A stretch of DNA of 64,000 nucleotides from Cryptomeria japonica (lineage: Eukaryota; Streptophyta; Pinopsida; Cupressales; Cupressaceae). The notes under the pieces were generated by a model, which had not been told where the DNA came from, did no database searches, and saw only the letters and a program-made list of their open reading frames with translations. This document shows positions 59,124 through 64,000 of this stretch, one piece after another. Location of the stretch: the NCBI RefSeq assembly GCF_030272615.1, contig NC_081413.1, forward strand, positions 602,206,709 to 602,270,708, given 5' to 3'. Position 1 is the stretch's first letter, and every line of letters starts with the position of its first letter. The position numbers were made by a program, and so were the translations under genes.

Positions 59124-60014
59124 TGTTGGAAATTGACACTCATTGGATTCATATGTTTTCATTGATGGCAACAAGATTTTGTAGAAGGCATATATCGACA
59201 AACACCAGCATTGGAGTATTCAAGGTCATAACTGGCACCAGCATCCAACACTTCTATGAAGCTGACATCAGTCTAGGATCTGAAAAGTTTTATTCAATCA
59301 TTTTGTAATTATTATATAGAGTCGACATTGAATATCTTTTGTAATGTATTGTAAGTCGACATAAGGCATATTATTTGTAAAGGGTATATAAGTCAGTTTA
59401 TTAGGTCATTGTGAAATATTATAGAAGATTGTGTAGGACAAGGAAGCAGAGTGTGATGTGAAGGACATGTACATAGATCATTTGTATGCAAAAATGATAT
59501 CATGAAATGATTAGTAGATGGTTTGTCAATAATTCTTGGAGAAAGGAAGATACCGATAAAAGGGTTTAAGAACCAGGACATAACAGAGCTATAACCATAA
59601 CTTTTTTTGACATAGCAGATGTATTTTGTGAGTTCACCATTATTGTTTTATCTCAGCAAAAGCCTGTAGTCAATGAGACTCTTTTTTACTGAGCAGTGTG
59701 CTCTAGGCAGTGTGCCTTCCTTCATGTGCAGGCCCCCATACTATATAATATCTTTCATATGGCCAGTGAATTGATATTGTGGGTCACAAATCCCACCGTG
59801 GTTTTTCCTCTTTGAGGTTTTCCACGTATAAATTCCATGTGTTATGGTGTCCGTTCATGTGGCTGGTTTATTTACTTCATGTTATATGTTTCTTCATTTA
59901 CCGATTTATATGTGTATGTTGTAATAAGGTAAAATCTTATATTACCGACAGAACACTAATTCACCCCCCCCCCCCCCCCCCTCTCAGTGTTCTTGGATTC
60001 ATTGTATTCCAATA
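59124..60014 (+). repeat. 5' LTR of element F
   Basis: 891 bp, TGTTGGAAATTGACAC to ATTCCAATA. It has TTTTCATTGATGGCAACAAG near the start, GCTCTAGGCAGTGTGCCTTC at about 59699, CACCGTGGTTTTTCCTCTTT at about 59793, and near the end an 18-base C run (59964-59981) inside TTCACC...CTCTCAG. Confidence 0.85.
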
Positions 60015-60088
60015 ATTGTTATCATAGCCTGGTACCTTAGAGGAAGTTTAATAGCTCGAGGAAGATCCTGAAACTAGAATCATTGAAC

Positions 60089-61167
60089 ATGGCTATGGAG
60101 AAGCAACTTGAGATGGCACTTGAGGATTATGATGTTGAAAGGTTGAAGAACTTGAAGCTGCAAAATGAATTGAATTTTGCTAATGAATTCATTCTTGTTC
60201 TGCAAGAAAGGTTATCATTAGCTCAAGGTAGGAGGAAGGAACTTTTGCAAAACTAGGATGATGAAGAGAAAAATGCACTTAAAGAACAATGTCAAAAGTT
60301 GAGTCAAGCAAACATGCTCATCAAGAATGAAATGCAAGACCTAACTATGAGGATGTCAAAATAAATTGAGGATAGAAAGAAGAAGGAAGAAAGCCTTTCT
60401 GTATCTCTAAAAAACAAATTTGAAGAATGTGGCAGATTGGCTCATGAGAATGATATGTTGAAAACTAATTTGGTACAATCCCAGAATAATGAATAAGAGC
60501 TTGAGAGGCAAATAATAACTCTAATGATCTGACTACTGCAAGTGAGTATAAAGAAAAATTCAGGATTAGTGCTGCACAATTGGATGATTTATTGAAAAGA
60601 CAAAGGCATAATGATGATTCTAGAGGACTTGGATTTGTACAAGGTGAAAGCTCTAGTACTGCAAATGAAGATCAGACAACCAATACGCAGAACTCATCAA
60701 ACTAGAGGAAACCAATAAGGCAATCTAATGCTTAAAAATTCAATGGTATATGCTTTGTTTGTAATAAATTTAGGCATATGGCTAAACAATGTAGAAATAG
60801 AACAAATCAAAACTACAATTCGGTTCTTGTTCAATGCACAAATTGCAAGAAATGTGGTCATAAGTCAAAATATTGCAGAATGAATGTTAAGTGTCATGCA
60901 TGTGGAAATTTTGGACATTTGGATAATCAATGCAGATCAAGGAATGACATCGGATATGGAAAAGCAATTCAAAAGAACAATTTTACATGTTATGCATGCA
61001 ATAAAATAGGTCATATTGCTAAGTATTGCAAAAGAAAGACTAAACTGGTTAGCAATGACAGAGAAAATGAAAAAGGAAAGCAGAAGGTAGATGAAATACA
61101 ATATGATCAGACCAAGAGAAGGGTAAGAAAGTCTGAAGAACCAAGTGGAGATTCAACTACATCATAA
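60089..61167 (+). pseudogene. Element F gag: coiled coil plus four CCHC zinc knuckles
   Basis: The ATG at 60089 opens MAMEKQLEMALEDYDVERLK, a long leucine/glutamate-rich coiled coil (to about 60520) with stops at 60254 (TAG), 60362 and 60494 (TAA) and a frameshift near 60515. A Ser/Asn-rich linker leads to four knuckles: CFVCNKFRHMAKQC (60751-60792, Gly to Arg), CTNCKKCGHKSKYC (about 60835-60876), CHACGNFGHLDNQC (60892-60933) and CYACNKIGHIAKYC (60988-61029), then a basic tail (KRRVRKSEEP). The knuckles would bind element RNA. The usual N-terminal copia gag domain (FxGxNYxxW) is absent, which is unlike elements B, D and E here. Confidence 0.75.
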
Positions 61168-61221
61168 ATTGCACCAGTAACTCCCATGGTAGAACAGAGC
61201 ATTCCTACACCGGCAGGAAAT

Positions 61222-61517
61222 TCAACTAGTAACTGAGGCATATGCCTTAGGGGTTGGCAAATTCATTGCAGATCTTGCATATTCCCCGGAAGAGATCTGG
61301 AGAGTTGTATTGGTCATTGATGAAGGTTTACACGACATAACTGTGAAACTGGTATCCGATAGGGTACATTGATAAGCATTTATTATAGTGAAGGATAGGG
61401 TTTGCTCACTGATAAAAAGGGAAAATGAACTCATTTTCACTCACCTGGCACTCAAGAAAACCAGAGCGAAGCAAAGGCGAATCACAGGTGATCAAGAGAG
61501 AGCAAAGGTATTCTGAA
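61222..61517 (+). pseudogene. Possible coding stretch between gag and the long frame of element F
   Basis: One plus-strand frame reads VTEAYALGVGKFIADLAYSP and EEIWRVVLVIDEGLHDITVK, then two stops, then FIIVKDRVCSLIKRENELIF and a basic end at a TGA. The residue mix is protein-like, but I know no family for it. It may be a separate small gene or the 5' part of the next frame. Confidence 0.35.
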
Positions 61518-61580
61518 AAGATTTCCAATAGTTATCAAGATCTTTCAAACCGATAATCGTTATCCATGTATTTCTTTGAA

Positions 61581-63308
61581 ATGGCATCTGGATCTTCATC
61601 TGCTCCTACTTTCATTGCGAATCCCACTATTTTTGAGGTTAAGGATAGGCTCAGACCTATTTTGAAGGAAGTTAGTCAGATAGAAAAGAAGGAAGACTCT
61701 ACTGGCGCATTCTCGAGGGTTCTCGATGGTGTAGTTTATGTAGAAGATGTCAGGGCCTATATATACTACACCTTGGAGGATTTAGGCACTGAGGAGATCA
61801 AGGGAATGTATCAATATGTGATACTAGGAAGCTCTAGAACAATCAAGCCAGAATATCAAATCATTGAAGACTTAGGGTTAACTGGAACCCTGTATATACT
61901 AGAATTCAAGGATGAAATGATCATATATGTTCTAAGCAAGGTCCATAATGAATTCATCTGGCTAGACCGGCCTTACATGATCACCAAGGAAGCAATTTAG
62001 GTGGTCATCGGGTTACCCAAAGTTGGATAGGAACCAGGGAAGAAGATCTCCAACACTGAGGTTGAAAATCTCACCAGCACAACCCATGATGGAAGATCGA
62101 TGAGGATCAACACCATCAAAGACACTAATGTGAAATTTGCCAACATCATCATCGGCTACAAGGTAAATCAATCAGGTTGATTGAAATTTGTTGCCAGTTC
62201 TTGTATCCATGTTGCATACCAAATGTTAAGGAATGATGGAAAGTATGATCTGTGTGAATTGTTAAGAAGTGAATTAATGTTAAATCTTGGCAAGATCAAA
62301 GGTGTCAAGAAAGGAACATTTTGGTTTGGCAATCTTATTGTCTTCTTGATGTTATATTTCATGAATGAGCTACCGGGTTTGGGGAAGAAAAGTTGGGCTC
62401 ATGACATACCGGTAGGCATGCAAATCAAAGATGAAGTCACCTGTCATGACAACAACAGGGATGAGAAGCTATGGGGTTTATTTAAATCTTTCCAAGAGAA
62501 CATGAGACTGAGGGAGAGAATCTCCAAGCATATTGTGGAGAAATACTCCATTGATATCTGTTTCATGGTAAAAACATATGAGACCCTCATGGAAGCAGTG
62601 GAACCTAGAACCATATGGGTCACTGAACTAGGATATGAAGTTGATGATAGCATCTTGGAACTTTATGCAAAAATGTTACTTGATGCTCCATTAGATGACA
62701 AGACTGAACATTTTGGCACTGTGGAGGAGAAGGCTCTTGAAGTTAAAATTAGCTTCAATAAGAAAATAAGAGAAAATAAAATAGACAAAATGTGTGCCTT
62801 TGTTCAAAACGTTATCCACAGGATAGATATAGAACTAGGTTCTGGATCTAAACCAGTAGATCAATTGGCAACGGCTAGTGCTTCTGAGGCAAAGAGGCCT
62901 GAAACTTTTATTTCTCCTATCACTTATAACTCCGATGCATAGGATAATCAACCTCTTGCATTCAGAAGGGTGTAGAGGAAGAAAACTGACAAGCCTCCGG
63001 TAGAGGAGAAGAAGGTGGAGCCAAGGAGGAAGCTAGTAAGAAAAGTGACAAAGCCTACTGCACCCACACCTCCGGCAAGAAAACCTACTCAGAAGAGGAA
63101 ACCAATTCCATCCACCCTTGCAACCCCCAACAACAAGAAGAAAAAGGATGACGAAGAATCTGAATCCGGTAATATGACTTGTGCTGAGTTAATTGATGGG
63201 GTAAGAAAAGATGGTATTTTGAAGAATGTGTTAAATTTATATGAACATCTAGATGAAAATGAGAAAAATGAAATTGAAGAAGCAATTTTGTTACATATAG
63301 ACATATAA
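61581..63308 (+). pseudogene. Element F extra frame, ~580 codons, function unknown
   Basis: The ATG at 61581 gives MASGSSSAPTFIANPTIFEV, and the same frame runs to the stop at 63306-63308. It is broken by TAG or TGA at 61998, 62028, 62178, 62940 and about 62973. An N-terminal half contains LDRPYMITKEAI, ASSCIHVAYQML and FWFGNLIVFLMLYF. A helical middle follows (KLWGLFKSFQENMRLRERIS), then a Lys/Pro-rich basic segment (63015-63150) and an acidic helical end. The middle is reminiscent of the unnamed proteins of large plant LTR derivatives (ITKEAI...GLP pattern), but this is only a weak resemblance. No protease, RT, integrase or RNase H motif is seen. Confidence 0.5.
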
Positions 63309-64000
63309 GAAGGATTTGGTAGAGAATTTGAAGGAAATTCCTTTATCATTGTACAATAAGTTAGATGCAAGAAGATTAGACACATTTAAGAGGGATAGGG
63401 AAATTAAGGAGGTTGAACTTTTGAATATGTGTGGTTCTATAAATAATGAGGAAATGAACAGATGTATACATGCTACCAACAGAACAACTTTTAGTAGCAA
63501 ACCCTAGCAAATAAGCTTAATGATTGGTAGAGTAAATGAGATAATAAATGAGACCAGAGATGGTTGGGCTAAATTCTTCCAAAAGAATCTTGATTTTCTT
63601 GAAAGAACCGACAGTAAATAAGAGTGTATAGACTCCATTGATAGGTGAACCTAAAATTGATGAGAGTGTATAGTCTATACCAATAGAGACAATATTTGTA
63701 TAGTTCAAGCAAGGTAATGTAGATAATATACAAGGTCATGATAATATTGTGGATAATACTCCACCAATAGTAATAGATACTGCATCAAGTGGCGAAGCCA
63801 CTGGTACAAAAGGGGATGAGAAAAGAGATTCATTGGGAGAGGATAAGGAAAAGGAGATTGATAAGACACCTAGTACCATACCGACAGTTGATTCCCCAAC
63901 AAAAATTTTGGCAATTGACACTTCTCAAGTTGAGAAGAAATCAATCACAAATATGAGTCCCACAGAGCTAATGATGATGGCTACTCAAAAGGTAATGAAG
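63309..64000 (+). other. Continuing interior of element F
   Basis: Short frames (63316-63507, MVENLKEIPLSLYNKLDARR) and Lys/Glu/Thr-rich sequence up to the edge, probably the frameshifted continuation of the preceding reading frame. No pol motif is visible before the window ends. Confidence 0.4.

Larger units (their letters stand above)
59124..64000 (+). mobile_element. Element F: LTR retroelement with four zinc knuckles and an extra long frame, runs off the window
   Basis: 5' LTR 59124-60014, a mutated primer site TTGTTATCATAGCC (60016-60029, two G-to-T changes from TTGGTATCAGAGCC), coiled-coil gag, four zinc knuckles and then an unfamiliar ~580-codon frame. No pol motif appears in the first 4 kb of interior, so it is either an element with an added gene before pol or a large non-autonomous derivative. 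Its 3' end is outside the window. Confidence 0.8.

Overview
This is a stretch of plant nuclear genome. Genes are few and intron-split, introns are AT-rich, and most of the window is nested Ty1/copia-type LTR retrotransposons decayed by in-frame stops. The genes are a laccase and a malectin-like/LRR receptor kinase, so the source is a land plant. The dense old retrotransposon load would fit a gymnosperm, but nothing in the sequence proves that.

Layout. 1-6265: a decayed coiled-coil reading frame, AT-rich DNA with a ~0.5 kb tandem duplication, then a 2.55 kb non-autonomous LTR element (3710-6259). That element carries a long reading frame that is not retroviral pol. 6849-10282: a complete six-exon laccase gene with a foldback element in intron 3. 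10283-22785: a second, tandem laccase reduced to its 3' end. It is cut on the left by a copia element (A, 11540-16610) and split in its last exon by another (B, 17313-22746, perfect 5 bp target duplication). 23558-32643, minus strand: a 14-exon malectin-like/LRR receptor kinase with a hAT-like transposon next to one splice acceptor and a non-autonomous LTR element in intron 2. One splice junction of this gene does not keep frame as sequenced. 33415-33692: a tRNA-derived SINE with a 17 bp target duplication.

33994-64000 is a nest of elements. Copia C (plus strand) has its 3' LTR broken twice: by copia D (minus strand, 42519-58687) and by element F (59124 to beyond the window). D's integrase is broken by copia E (plus strand, 46879-55377), whose 3' LTR is broken by a solo LTR (53608-54821). 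A 388 bp tandem duplication spans the C/D junction. C-F and the solo LTR share short boxes near both LTR ends although they are otherwise different.

The two least explained items are the long reading frame in the 3710-6259 element and the ~580-codon frame (61581-63308) after four zinc knuckles in element F. Only the laccase at 6932-10282 looks fully intact. The receptor kinase is probably recent but may be damaged. Exon boundaries come from splice consensus, frame and family motifs read by eye, and no database search was possible.
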